Assembly: GCA_905221605.1 (NCBI GenBank)
Contig: CAJNDS010002487.1
Span: forward strand, 78,501-142,500
Direction: 5' to 3'
Source of the DNA: Symbiodinium natans
Lineage: Eukaryota; Sar; Dinophyceae; Suessiales; Symbiodiniaceae
Length of the DNA: 64,000 nt
The position numbers and the translations under genes were made by a program. Position 1 is the first letter of the stretch, and every line of letters begins with the position of its first letter. This document shows, piece after piece, positions 1 to 10,499 of the stretch. The notes under the pieces were generated by a model. It had not been told where the DNA came from, searched no databases, and saw only the letters and a list, made by a program, of their open reading frames with translations.

Positions 1-216
1 CCGCCGTGCAGTCCGAGTTCACGGCACACCACAGCAGCGTCGGTATTGCTGAAGTCCTACACAGGCACTACAACGCTGAAAAGTGCCCCGACTGCGTTGT
101 GGAAGCACCCTGGGCAAAGATACTAACAGCCAAGGGTCATCATCGCACACGGTGCCCCACTCGTTGTTGTGGTATATCTCCACCCGACCGCGCGTGCTCG
201 AGCCAACCAGCCGAAC
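1..216 (-). CDS. SRCR domain C4, truncated by the window edge
   Basis: [19 protein letters not shown] and CDDDPW lie at the end of exon 452-128. The next exon starts at 48 with [13 protein letters not shown] and runs off the left edge. Exons 3 and 4 lie outside the window. Confidence 0.75.
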
Positions 217-927
217 ATTCGGCCCAGAGTACGAGCGACGGCGACGAGGATCCGAGCGCCGACGAGGATCCGATGGATAAGAGCGCCGACGGTGAGGGGA
301 CTCCTTACAAATCAACTTGAAAGGTGGACAGCCCATACAACACATGACCATGTTCTTAACCAGCAGCAGCTGAATGTGCGCGAGCCCTGCCTGCGTGCTG
401 GAACATAAGACACCCACGTCTTCGTCGTGGCCACAATTATGACTGCCCCAGCCTGCAACAAGCAAAGGTTTAAATACTTCGAAAGTTTCATGTCACGATC
501 GTTTTCAGGCCGCCAGGGCGCCAACGAGGGAGGGGGGGGGGGACGGGAAATCGATAAGCGTGTGCCTGATCGCTCGTACGCAAATCTGGTTTTGGGGGTT
601 GAGTCGGGCTGTGCTATACCGGGTGGGTCGCGAACCGGTGCGGCTGATGCTCATTCTGGGGCGGCGCCTCCCGGGCAGCTAATGCTTTTGCTTATCTAGA
701 ATCTATACTGAACTTGGAACCCCAGCAAAACTTATCATTTGTGCTGTTTCTTAGGAATCTGCCGAGGCCTCGGGCCGAAGGTGTATAGGTTGTGAGAACA
801 GGCACCCCCTCCCAGCCCTTTTTCAGACCCCTTTTTTTGGCCTCAAATGGGTACCCCCCTAGGAAACCGGGGTCCGCAAGCGGACGGCTCACCCAGGACC
901 AGAGGGAGTTGAACCCCGTACCAGCAG

Positions 928-1003
<76 letters not shown>

Positions 1004-4000
1004 TACCCCGACCTTGTGCAGCTGCGGATGCCGCGAGCATGCGCCGGGCGCTGCGCTGGGCCAGGCCGAGGCGGGTCGCGTAGCGTTAAAATCAAAATAT
1101 TTCCAAGTTATCCTCTTGATGCTGGTTCGGGTGGGATGGGCAGCCCGGTGGGCTTTGGTGGGGAGGCGCTCTTTCCGTTGTTGGCCAAGCTAGATTGCAG
1201 GGTTGTTGTTTTGGGCCTTGAATAGGACTCAAGGCCCACAAACAGCCACTCCCTTTCTACTACAATATGGTTTCCTACCCTTCTTTTGGGTTCCTTTAAT
1301 TGCCTGTTCGGACTTCGGACCCGTCCCCACAATCCCCCCAAAACGATGTCTCCATCCAGGCTACGTCGGCTTACCTGCTTGTTGGCTTAACCCTAAACCA
1401 TGAACCCTAAACCCTAAACCCTGAACATCCCTGAACCCTAAATGTGGCAAAGCTCATGTGGTTAACCTTACTCCGAAAGATCCTGACGCAAACCATTTCG
1501 ACGTGCCCGCCGCTGAAAGAGCACAAGGAAAGGTTGGTCTCGCTCCCGGTGCAGCGGACGTCATCCATCCATATGCTGCCTCTTCCTGTGCTGATGTCGA
1601 GTTGGTGGGTAGTGTCATTTCGCGGGAAGAACAAGAAAAACACAACAGCCTAACGGCCTAACCCAGCACGATTTGTGCAAGCGTCCTCCCCCAAAGGTGG
1701 GGATTGCGGTGCCGCCGTGAAGTCCGAGTTCACGGCACACCACAGCAGCGTCGGTATTGCTGAAGTCCTATACAGGCACTACAACGCTGAAAAGTGCCCC
1801 GACTGCGTTGTGGAAGCACCCTGGGCAAAGATACTAACAGCCAAGGGTCATCATCGCACACGGTGCCCCACTCGTTGCTGTGGTATATCTCCACCCGACC
1901 GCGCGTGCTCGAGCCAACCAGCCGAACATTCGGGCCAGAGTACGAGCGACGGCGACGAGGATCCGAGCGCCGACGAGGATCCGATCGCCGACGAGGATCC
2001 GAGCGCCGACGGCGAGGGGACTCCTTACAAATGAACTTGAAAGGTGGACAGCCCATACAACACATGACCATGCTCTTAACCAGCAGCAGTTGAATGTGCG
2101 CGAGCCCTGCCTGCGTGCTGGAACATAAGACACCCACGTCTTCCTCGTGGCCGCAATTATGACTGCCCCAGCCTGCAACAAGCAAAGGTTTAAATACTTC
2201 GAAAGTTTCATGTCACGATCGTTTTCAGGCCGCCAGGGGGCCAACGAGGGAGGGGGGGGGGGGGGACGGGAAATCGATAAGCGTGTGCCTGATCGCTCGT
2301 ACGCAAATCTGGTTTTGGGGGTTGAGTCGGGCTGTGCTATACCGGGTGGGTCGCGAACCGGTGCGGCTGATGCTCATGCTGGGGTGGTGCCTCCCGGCTC
2401 TACTATACTGGACTTGGAACCCCAGCAAAACTTATCATTTGTGCTGTTTCTTCGGAATTAAAGTACCCAAAAATTGGAAAATATTTCCAAGTCTCCCTAA
2501 GTTATCCTCTTGATGCTGGTTCAGGTGGGATGGGCAGCCCGGTGGGCTTTGGTGGGGAGGCGCTCTTTCCGTTGTTGGCCAAGCTAGATTGCAGGGTTGT
2601 TGTTTTGGGCCTTGAATAGGACTCAAGGCCCAAAAACTGCCACTCCCTTTCTACTACAATATGGTTTCCTACCCTTCTTTTGGGTTCCTTTAATTGCCTG
2701 TTCGGACTTCGGACCCGTCCCCACAATCCCCCAAAAACGATGTCTCCATCCAGGCTACGTCGGCTTACTTGCTTGTTGGCTTAACCCTAAACCATGAACC
2801 CTAAACCCTGAACATCCCTGAACCCTAAATGTGGCAAAGCTCATGTGGTTAACCTTACTCCGAAAGATCCTGACGCAAACCATTTCGACGTGCCCGCCGC
2901 TGAAAGAGCACAAGGAAAGGTTGGTCTCGCTCCCGGTGCAGCGGACGTCATCCATCCATATGCTGCCTCTTCCTGTGCTGATGTCGAGTTGGTGGGTAGT
3001 GTCATTTCGCGGGAAGAACAAGAAAAACACAACAGCCTAACGGCCTAACCCAGCACGATTTGTGCAAGCGTCCTCCCCCAAAGGTGGGGATTGCGGTGCC
3101 GCCGTGAAGTCCGAGTTCACGGCACACCACAGCAGCGTCGGTATTGCTGAAGTCCTATACAGGCCCTACAACGCTGAAAAGTGCCCCGACTGCGTTGTGG
3201 AAGCACCCTGGGCAAAGATACTAACAGCCAAGGGTCATCATCGCACACGGTGCCCCACTCGTTGCTGTGGTATATCTCCACCCGACCGCGCGTGCTCGAG
3301 CCAACCAGCCGAACATTCGGGCCAGAGTACGAGCGACGGCGACGAGGATCCGATCGCCGACGAGGATCCGAGCGCCGACGGCGAGGGGACTCCTTACAAA
3401 TGAACTTGAAAGGTGGACAGCCCATACAACACATGACCATACTCTTAACCAGCAGCAGCTGAATGTGCGCGAGCCCTGCCTGCGTGCTGGAACATAAGAC
3501 ACCCACGTCTTCGTCGTGGCCGCAATTATGACTGCCCCAGCCTGCAACAAGCAAAGGTTTAAATACTTCGAAAGTTTCATGTCACGATCGTTTTCAGGCC
3601 GCCAGGGGGCCAACGAGGGAGGGGGCGGGGGGCCGGGAAATCGATAAGCGTGTGCCTGATCGCTCGTACGCAAATCTGGTTTTGGGGGTTGAGTCGGGCT
3701 GTGCTATACCGGGTGGGTCGCGAACCGGTGCGGCTGATGCTCATGCTGGGGCGGTGCCTCCCGGGCAGCTAATGCTCTACTATACTGAACTTGGAACCCC
3801 AGCAAAACTTATCATTTGTGCTGTTTCTTAGGAATTAAAGTACCCAAAAATTGGAAAATATTTCCAAGTCTCCCTAAGTTATCCTCTTGATGCTGGTTCA
3901 GGTGGGATGGGCAGCCCGGTGGGCTTTGGTGGGGAGGCGCTCTTTCCGTTGTTGGCCAAGCTAGATTGCAGGGTTGTTGTTTTGGGCCTTGAGTAGGACT

Positions 4001-7000
4001 CAAGGCCCAAAACTGCCACTCCCTTTCTACTACAATATGGTTTCCTACCCTTCTTTTGGGTTCCTTTAATTGCCTGTTCGGACTTCGGACCCGTCCCCAC
4101 AATCCCCCAAAAACGATGTCTCCATCCAGGCTACGTCGGCTTACCTGTTGGCTTAACCCTAAACCATGAACCCTACACCCTAAACCCTGAACATCCCTGA
4201 ACCCTAAATGTGGCAAAGCTCATGTGGTTAACCTTACTCCGAAAGATCCTGACGCAAACCATTTCGACGTGCCCGCCGCTGAAAGAGCACAAGGAAAGGT
4301 TGGTCTCGCTCCCGGTGCAGCGGACGTCATCCATCCATATGCTGCCTCTTCCTACGCTGATGTCGAGTTGGTGGGTAATGTCATTTCGCGGGAAGAACAA
4401 GAAAAACACAACAGCCTAACGGCCTAACCCAGCACGATTTGTGCAAGCGTCCTCCCCCAAAGCTGGGGATTGCGGTGCCGCCGTGAAGTCCGAGTTCACG
4501 GCACACCACAGCAGCGTCGGTATTGCCGAAGTCCTATACAGGCACTACAACGCTGAAAAGTGCCCCGGCTGCGTGATGGAAGCACCCTGGGCAAAGACTC
4601 TCGCAGCCAGGGGTCATCATCGCACACAGTGCCCCACTCGCCGTTGTGAAATATCTCCACCCGGCCGCGAGTGCTGGAGCCAACCAGCCGCACCTGCAAA
4701 CAAGGGGACCCAAAATTAGCACGCTGACTTCGTGTTGTTTTGCCTCAATACACCTGGGTCTTCACGACGAGGTGTTTGCTTGGCTTTATGACAGACACAC
4801 GTTGAGTTGTCGCATGCCACTGGGGCAGGGGATGCTTTATTCGACTCTTGCTTCGGACGGGGGGGAGGGGGGTGGACCTGCTTTCGTCTGTCTGTTGCAA
4901 CGCGGGTTCTCCTGTGGGGAATTGCGGGCACGTGGCTTTTGCTGCGGATGCCCGTGCACTTTCTTTTGCTATGTGTGTGTGGGAGGGTGGGGGGCTTCCC
5001 AACAGTCAAGTGAATTCTCGTTTCTATGGTCTTCTTGGAAGTCAGCAGGACTTTTGAAGAAATGCATGCGTCTTCCGCCTTTTTTTTTGATGTTTTTGGC
5101 TTAACTTGCTTTGTTGGGGCCCTCTTCCCAATTAGTTCAAGCCAGTTGCAGGAAAGAGGCCCCTAAACCCTAAACCCTAATCCCTACTCCCTAAACCGAC
5201 ACAGACGCGCCACTTGGCCCCGGCCTGTGTGCTGGAGAGCATGGCGGTGGTCAACAACCGCGTGGTGGTGGCGGTCACGGTGGCGATCACAGTGGAGGTC
5301 ACAGTGGCGGTCTGCCGCAAGTGTGCTTGTGGGCATTTGGGCAGATATTACATGACTGACAAATTCTCGGATATACTTGTTTTGCCTACTTGGACTGGTT
5401 TTGGTGAGCATCATGTCGTACTGAGCAGTCTCTGGTCCAAGGAATGGAATGTCGAGGATGAATAGGACGTTGACTGCAAGCTTTGCAGGCCCCGTGCCTG
5501 GTCTGTACACAAAACGCCGACGTCTTCGCTGTGCTGACAGTCATGTGTGCCCCAGCCTGCAAACAATAAAACGTGAGCGCTGTCCTCTCCCATGCTTACT
5601 CTACTCCACATTCCACATGAACCTGATGCAAACCATTTTGACATGCCCGCCCTGGAAAGGGCACAAGGAAAGGTTGGTCTCGCTCCCATTGCAGCCCACG
5701 CTATCCATCCATATTTGGCCAGTTCCTGCGATCATGAAGAACCTTTGCAGCTCTCTTTTGAAGTGCCATTGTAGGGAGGCAAGGCTACTCAACCCGCTGT
5801 GACAGCTGCCAGAGTCCTCCCCCAAAGCTGGAGATTGCGACGCCGCCGGGAAGGCCGAGCTCACGGCAGACGACGGCGGCATCGGTGTTGCTGAAGGCCT
5901 ACACACTCGCGACAACGCAGGAAAGCGACTGCTTGACTGAAGCACCCTGCGTGACTCAAGCACCCTGCGCAAACATGCTCTCACGGCCAAGGGTCATCAT
6001 CGCAAACGGTGCCCCACTCGCCGTTGTGAAAGATCTCCACCCGGCCGCGAGTGCTGGATCCGCCCACCAGCCGCACCTGCACGCAGGGTCCACGCAGCAG
6101 GACCCTCAAAGAACCATGCGACGCGCGAAGCAACACCTCGAGATCCCCCTGTAAGGGCTCCGAATAACGAAGGAGAGTTTCTGGAGGGCCCCCCCACCCC
6201 CCCGCCTTGTCCCCTGGGACTGGGACCTTCCTGGAGGCCACCCTAAACCTCCTGAAGCCTTGGCCCCACTTTGGGACGATTCCCTCTCCTAAGCCTATAC
6301 CTCCTGAACTCATGACGTGCGTGGCTCTGCGGCTTTTCCTTCGTGTGCGATGGGCACGCACCACCCGGCGTGCGCAAGCAAGCGTTTACAATGTTTACAA
6401 TTCCTGCGAGTTCTGAGTCCCCACGCCTGGTCTGTGGCACACCAGACACCGACGTCTTTGTCGTGGCTGCAATCATGTATGCCCCAGCCTGTCGCCAACA
6501 GAAAACAAACACGATCCAAATCAACTTGTTAAGCCTCTGAAAGTCTTAAGCCTCCAAACGAACTCTGACATAAAGAAGGAGAAAAAACGAAAACATCTTT
6601 CGACTTCGGCCAGCTCACCGTTGAAAGGGCACACGGTGAGGTTGGTCTCGCGCCCCGTGCAGGCAACGCCGTCCATCCATATCCTGCCGCTTCCTGCAAT
6701 GCAGAATAGTGCAGACCGATTGGCTCTACAGGTAATGGTGAACTGGTCCACCCGGCAACTAAAAGCAACTCCCTGCGAAAAAGGGTGCTGACTGAAGTGA
6801 CAGTAGCTGACATCTGCCCCGTCCTCCCCCGAAGTTGGAGATTGCGATGCCACCAGGAAGTCCGAGCTCACGGCAAACCACGCGGGCATCGCCATCACCG
6901 AAGCCCTGGCTTTCGAGAGCACAGTAGTTCCACGTAGGCGCCACAGGGCGCACCAAAAATTGCCTGAACCACCCGACACATGAACCAAGGATCATCATCG

Positions 7001-9708
7001 CACACGGTACCCCACTCGTTGTTGTGCAGTATCTCCAGCCGGCCGCGAGTGCTAGAGCCAACCAGCCGCACCTCCACGCAAGAGGACGGTTAAAGGAACG
7101 CAGGCTCAAGTGTTGGCCGAATTTCATTGCGAGACAACTTGCCGCGGGTCCCTGCTAAAGACAGCGGTATGACATCTTCTTGCGGGAGGGCTTCCGCGAT
7201 CCAAGCACGCAAGCTAATTTGTCACATCTGGCTTGACGAACTAATCGCCAAGCCCTTAGCTACAAGCTTTACAGGCCGCGTGCCTTGTCCGTGGTACACA
7301 AAACGCCGACGTCTTCGCTGTGTTGACAGTCATGTGTGCCCCAGCCTGCAAGTAATAAAACGTGAGCGCTGTCCTCTCCCATGCTTACTCTACTCCACAT
7401 TCCACATGAACCTGATGCAAAGCATTTTGACATGCCCGCCCTGGAAAGGGCACAAGGAAAGGTTGGTCTCGCTCCCATTGCAGCCCACGCTATCCATCCA
7501 TATTTGGCCAGTTCCTGCGAGCATGAGGAATCTTCACAGCTCTCTTTTGAAGTGCCATTGTAGGGAGGCAAGGCTACTCAACCCGCTGTGACAGCTGTGC
7601 TGCCAGAGTCCTCCCCCAAAGCTGGAGATTGCGATGCCACCGGGAAGGCCGAGCTCACGGCAGACGACGGCGGCATCGGTGTTGCTGAAGGCCTACACAC
7701 TCGCGACAACGCAGGAAACTGCTTGACTGAAGCACCCTGCGTGACTCAAGCACCCTGCACAAACATGCTCTCACGGCCAAGGGTCATCATCGCAAACGGT
7801 GCCCCACTCGCCATTGTGAAATATCTCCACCCGGCCGCGAGTGCTGGAGCCAACCAGCCGTACCTCCATTCAGGGTCCACGTAGCAGGACCCTCAAAGAA
7901 CCAGGCGCGAAGCAACACCTCGAGCGATCCCCGTGTAAGGGCTCCGAATAACGAAGGAGAGTTTCTGGAGGGCCCCCCCCCGGTCAACAGCCCCCCTGAG
8001 ACCCCCCCCACGCCCTTCGCCCCCGCACTTTGGGACGCTTGGGACTTCTGGGAGGCCCCTTCCTCTTCTGGATTCCCTCTCCTAGGACTACCCGGAAGCT
8101 CCTGAAGTCTTGCCTCCTCAACTCATGACATGTGTGGCGATGCGGAGTGTGCGATGCGCATGCCCCACCCGGCGTTGGGCCGGCCCGGCTGCCGAGGCGG
8201 TGCGCAAGCAAGCGTTTACAACTCTGGCGAGTTCTGAGGCCCCACGCCTGGTCTGTGGCACACCAGACACCGACGTCTTTGTCGTGGCTGCAATCATGTA
8301 TGCCCCAGCCTGTCGCCAACAGAAAACAAACACGATCCAAATCAACTTGTTAAGCCTCTTTAAATCTTAAGCCTCCAAACTCCAAACGAACTCTGACAAT
8401 AAAAAATCTTTCGACTTCGGCCAGCTCACCATTGAAAGGGCACACGGTGAGGTTGGTCTCGCGCCCCGTGCAGGCAACGCCGTCCATCCATATCCTGCCG
8501 CTTCCTGCAATGCAGAATAATGCAGACGAACCTGTCCGATTAGCTCTATAGGTAATGCTGAACTGGCCCTCCCGGCAACTAAAAGCAACTCTCTGCACAA
8601 AGGGTGCTGACTGAAGTGACAGTAGCTGACATCTGCCCCGTCCTCCCCCGAAGTTGGAGATTGCGATGCCACCAGGAAGTCCGAGCTCACGGCAAACCAC
8701 GCGGGCATCGCCATCACCGAAGCCCTGGCTTTCGAAAGCACAGTAGTTCAACGTAGGCGCCACAGGCGCACAAAAAAAATGCCTGAACCACCCGACGCAT
8801 GAACCAAGGATCATCATCGCACACGGTGCCCCACTCGTCGTTGTGCAGTATCTCCAGCCGGCCGCGAGTGCTAGAGCCAACCAGCCGCACCTCCACGCAA
8901 GAGGACTGTCAAGGGAATGCAAGCTCTGCTGGACACAAGGAGCACGCCTCTGGCGAACAAGTCCAAGTGTTGACCGAATGTCATTGCCATACACTCGCCG
9001 CGTGTCCCTGCTAGAGCCAGCCTAAAAAAATCTTCTCCAAGTATCGGATCATAAACTAATCGCAAAAGCCCTTGCTACAAGCTCTACAGGCCGCGTGCCT
9101 TGTCCGCGGTACACAAAACGCCAACGTCTTCGCCGTGATGACAGTCATGTGTGCCCCAGCCTGCAAGCAACAACATGTGAGCACTGTCCTCTCCCATGCT
9201 TACCCTACGTACTGCAGATGAACCTGATGCAAACCATTTTGACATGCCCGCCCTGGAAAGAGCACAAGGAAAGGTTGGTCTCACTCCCAGTGCAGCCGAC
9301 GCTATCCATCCATATTTGGCCAGTTCCTGCGAGCATGAAGAACCTTTGCAGCTCTCTTTTGAAGTGCCATTGTAGGGAGGCAAGGCTACCCAACCCCGCC
9401 GTGACAGCTGCCAGAGTCCTCCCCCAAAGCTGGAGATTGCGATGCCACCGGGAAGGCCGAGCTCACGGCAGACGACGGCGGCATCGGTGTTGCTGAAGGC
9501 CTACACTCACGAAAAAGCAGGAAAGCAACTGCTTGACTGAAGCACCCTGCGCAAGCATGCCCTCACGGCCAAGGATCGTCATCGCACACGGTGCCCCACT
9601 CGCCGTTGTGAAAGATCTCCACCCGGCCGCGAGTGCTGGAGCCCACGAGGCGCACTCGCGGCACTGAGCGACGACGAGAAGCCTCACCAGCTTCATGTAG
9701 GGGCCTAT
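1..9708 (-). CDS. Multi-domain SRCR (scavenger receptor cysteine-rich) protein gene, 3' part beyond the window
   Basis: The gene encodes at least nine tandem SRCR domains, an extracellular disulfide-bonded fold used for ligand binding; the ligand here is unknown. Each domain is assembled from short exons. Exon 1 reads [22 protein letters not shown], exon 2 [13 protein letters not shown], exon 3 [18 protein letters not shown] and exon 4 GWGxHxCxHxEDVGVLC. With the boundaries listed under each domain, exon 2 is 74 nt (A, C) or 82 nt (B), exon 3 is always 75 nt, and phases close throughout. Domain order in transcription is A1, B1, A2, B2, A3, C1, C2, C3, C4. The 5' end is unclear. An open segment runs upstream of A1 to an AG|G at 9708. 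A second frame offers a signal-peptide-like start [10 protein letters not shown] at 9696, but out of frame with A1. The 3' end lies left of position 1. No membrane anchor was seen. The family call is firm; exact exon ends are inferred. Confidence 0.85.
391..1927 (-). CDS. SRCR domain C3
   Basis: Starts in exon 2172-1839, continues in exons 1759-1686 (74 nt) and 1585-1511 (75 nt), and finishes in exon 452-128. Donors are CT|GTTAGT, GGAG|GACGCT and AGCG|GCGGGC. Its intron 3/4 is about 0.3 kb longer than in C2 because of an insert carrying a 76-nt C tract (757-1093). Confidence 0.8.
757..1093. mobile_element. ~335 bp insert in one SRCR intron, containing a 76-nt C tract
   Basis: Present only in the leftmost C unit, in place of about 20 bp found in the other units. 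It contains C76 at 928-1003. The minus strand carries a match to a tRNA B-box (GGTTCAACTCC, near 915), but no A-box was found, so a SINE origin is only a guess. Confidence 0.45.
928..1003. repeat. Poly-C tract, 76 nt
   Basis: Uninterrupted C run; G-quadruplex/i-motif forming. Its length is open to sequencing or assembly error. Confidence 0.9.
1388..1443 (-). repeat. Degenerate CCCTAAA run in SRCR intron
   Basis: Interrupted heptamers with ATGAACCC and CTGAACAT variants, inside the intron between exons 3 and 4 of C3. Confidence 0.8.
1839..2172 (-). CDS. SRCR C-type linker exon with in-frame 18-bp repeats
   Basis: In the C copies, exon 4 of one domain and exon 1 of the next are one open frame (2172-1839, with counterparts 452-128 and 3541-3226). 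About 65 linker residues include repeats of the hexapeptide RRRSDP, encoded by an 18-bp unit. Copy number differs between units while length stays a multiple of three (325, 334, 316 nt). A and B types have a 208-384 nt intron at this place. A GC donor context (CAG|GCAGGG) survives after GVLCSSTQ, so splicing out cannot be excluded. Confidence 0.6.
2111..3314 (-). CDS. SRCR domain C2
   Basis: The VRLVG part lies at the end of the 316 nt exon 3541-3226. It continues in exons 3146-3073 and 2972-2898 and finishes in exon 2172-1839 (GWGSHNC..EDVGVLC, near 2111). The ~0.7 kb intron between exons 3 and 4 contains a degenerate CCCTAAA run at 2782-2828. Confidence 0.8.
2782..2828 (-). repeat. Degenerate CCCTAAA run in SRCR intron
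   Basis: Same position in the next C unit, one heptamer shorter. Confidence 0.8.
3480..4693 (-). CDS. SRCR domain C1 (junction domain; damaged acceptor)
   Basis: Exons: 4693-4605, 4525-4452, 4351-4277, then exon 4 within 3541-3480. It differs from the other C copies in having an A-like exon 1 (GCAG|GTGCGG acceptor, [12 protein letters not shown]) and a GC donor (CT|GCGAGA) where C2-C4 have GTTAGT. The exon 2 acceptor reads CTTCGG instead of CTTCAG, so normal joining of exon 1 to exon 2 is doubtful. Upstream use of TTTTCAG would read into a stop. Confidence 0.7.
4155..4208 (-). repeat. Degenerate CCCTAAA run in SRCR intron
   Basis: Third copy, with a CCCTACA variant. Confidence 0.8.
4720..5200. 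other. SRCR linker intron without recognisable gene
   Basis: Lies between domains A3 and C1. It has a G-rich stretch (4855-4875), a T9 run and a CCCTAAA remnant at 5163-5197. No coding feature is supported. Confidence 0.5.
5200..5330. repeat. Trinucleotide-like GTGGC/GGTCAC imperfect repeats
   Basis: GGTGGCGGTCACGGTGGCG and related imperfect units at 5255-5315. Intronic in the SRCR gene model. Confidence 0.5.
5498..6076 (-). CDS. SRCR domain A3
   Basis: Exons: 6076-5985, 5890-5817, 5725-5651, 5556-5498. Exon 1 has one extra codon ([12 protein letters not shown], 92 nt) relative to A2. Donors are GTGAGA, GACTCT, GCGGGC and CAG|GCACGG. It is followed in transcription by an 804 nt intron (5497-4694) leading to the first C-type domain; this intron holds a short telomeric remnant at 5163-5197. 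Confidence 0.8.
6427..7071 (-). CDS. SRCR domain B2
   Basis: Exons: 7071-6973, 6905-6824, 6693-6619, 6488-6427. Sequence and donor set match B1, including GTGAGC after exon 3 and GA (GACGGG) after exon 2. Exon 4 encodes [17 protein letters not shown] followed by ATDQ and a GC donor. The intron 3/4 sequence here and the linker intron show no telomeric repeat. Confidence 0.8.
7284..7863 (-). CDS. SRCR domain A2
   Basis: Exons: 7863-7775, 7684-7611, 7514-7440, 7345-7284. Phases are 89 nt (2 over), 74, 75 and 62 nt, which splice to one open frame. Donors in order are GTGAGA, GACTCT, GCGGGC and GCACGC. Exon 4 encodes [17 protein letters not shown]. Together with B2 it forms one copy of the ~1.8 kb dimer. 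Confidence 0.8.
8248..8890 (-). CDS. SRCR domain B1
   Basis: Exons: 8890-8792, 8724-8643, 8504-8430, 8309-8248. B-type signature: exon 1 [20 protein letters not shown], exon 2 [17 protein letters not shown], exon 3 [18 protein letters not shown], exon 4 [17 protein letters not shown]. Exon 3 ends at a canonical GTGAGC donor, where A and C types have GCGGGC. The exon 1 end (CGG|GTGGTT) is the least certain junction. Nearly identical in layout to B2. Confidence 0.8.
9099..9708 (-). CDS. SRCR domain A1 (first domain in window)
   Basis: Exons: ~9660 (or 9708) to 9567, 9492-9419, 9326-9252, 9160-9099. Exon 1 encodes [20 protein letters not shown] and CDDDPW and ends at a good GTGAGG donor. Exon 2 ends at a GA donor (GGAG|GACTCT). 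Exon 3 ends at a GC donor (CAGG|GCGGGC). Exon 4 encodes [17 protein letters not shown] and ends AAG or CAG before GC. The residues between VRLVG and the upstream AG differ from the later A copies, which suggests this is the outermost, 5'-most domain. Confidence 0.8.
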
Positions 9709-10320
9709 ATAATTAGAACAGGGTTGTGGGGGGGGTTATTATCGTATACTCATATTCTTATAGGGACCATAGGGGAATACTATTAGTAGTTATTCCGACC
9801 CCTATATTATTATTGCACGCAGCTTGCGGCACAGATTTTCCTCCCAACTTGCCATTGGAAGTTGCAAGCCTCACGTCCGAAATCCACTTCAAGGACATGC
9901 GCGAAGGACGACACAAGAGACACAAAGTACCCCATGTACGGGGTTGCTTTTGGCGATGAGCTGAGTATGGAAAACAAGTGGGTGAACTGATGTGAGATAG
10001 CTTTGGCACGCTTGGATTCTCCTGGGTTTGTCACCCCCCCCCCCCCCCCCCCCCCCCAATTCTTGAAACGGATGGCCTCAGATGTTTTACACGATGTGTA
10101 CGAACATAGTTCACGTGAGGTGTTCACTACCACCCCCCCCCCCCCCATTCTGATACATGGCAAGCTACACTTCAACACAAAACAGGATCCTTTTCGACTA
10201 AGCAAGCAACGTTCAACAGACCTGGAAATGACCGCTCGGTCGCCTTAGGAGTGGGAGCTTCTTAGGGAGGTCGCGCTAACCCTGGTGTCTTGCGTTGCTA
10301 GCCAAACCATCCACTCCCCT
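9709..10320. other. Intergenic; two long C tracts
   Basis: C24 at 10034-10057 and C14 at 10133-10146, plus AT-rich sequence at 9730-9810. No gene is supported. This is upstream of the SRCR gene, so any promoter would lie here, but dinoflagellate promoters have no motif I can score. Confidence 0.4.
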
Positions 10321-10421
10321 AAGGGTCCATGTACCCATATAGTACATATTTGGGCCCTAAAGCTACTGTATAGGAACCCCTTCAAGGCCCAAGTATATAC
10401 TCGATGGGTACATGGACCCTT
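10321..10421. mobile_element. MITE-like hairpin with perfect 18-bp inverted ends
   Basis: AAGGGTCCATGTACCCAT at 10321-10338 is matched by its perfect reverse complement at 10404-10421. Element length 101 bp; no coding capacity. Confidence 0.75.
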
Positions 10422-10499
10422 TGGGCTCGCGCTTGCCCTGTAGGGGCGCAGGCCTCAGCCCCGACACAAGAGACTCAGGGTGGTCCAGGAAAGTTGAGC

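Larger units (their letters stand above)
1..4740. repeat. Tandem array of ~1.38 kb SRCR units (C type)
   Basis: The anchor GAGTTCACGG recurs at 15, 1726, 3113 and 4492, giving spacings of 1711, 1387 and 1379 bp; the first is longer because of an insert. Exons and introns are both highly similar between units, including intronic telomeric remnants and a G run near 530, 2250 and 3620. This indicates recent duplication of whole units. Confidence 0.9.
5490..9665. repeat. Tandem array of ~1.8 kb A-B SRCR dimers
   Basis: Matching exon 4 starts at 5556, 7345 and 9160 (A) and at 6488 and 8309 (B) give a dimer period of about 1.79-1.82 kb. Order is A-B-A-B-A. Intron sequence is also conserved between dimers, so the dimer was duplicated as a block. 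Confidence 0.9.

Noticed and set aside
900-930. tRNA gene or intact SINE in the C76 insert
   Set aside because: Only a B-box-like match; no A-box or cloverleaf.
1454-1661. Repeated plus-strand ORFs in the SRCR units
   Set aside because: They are antisense shadows of the SRCR exons.
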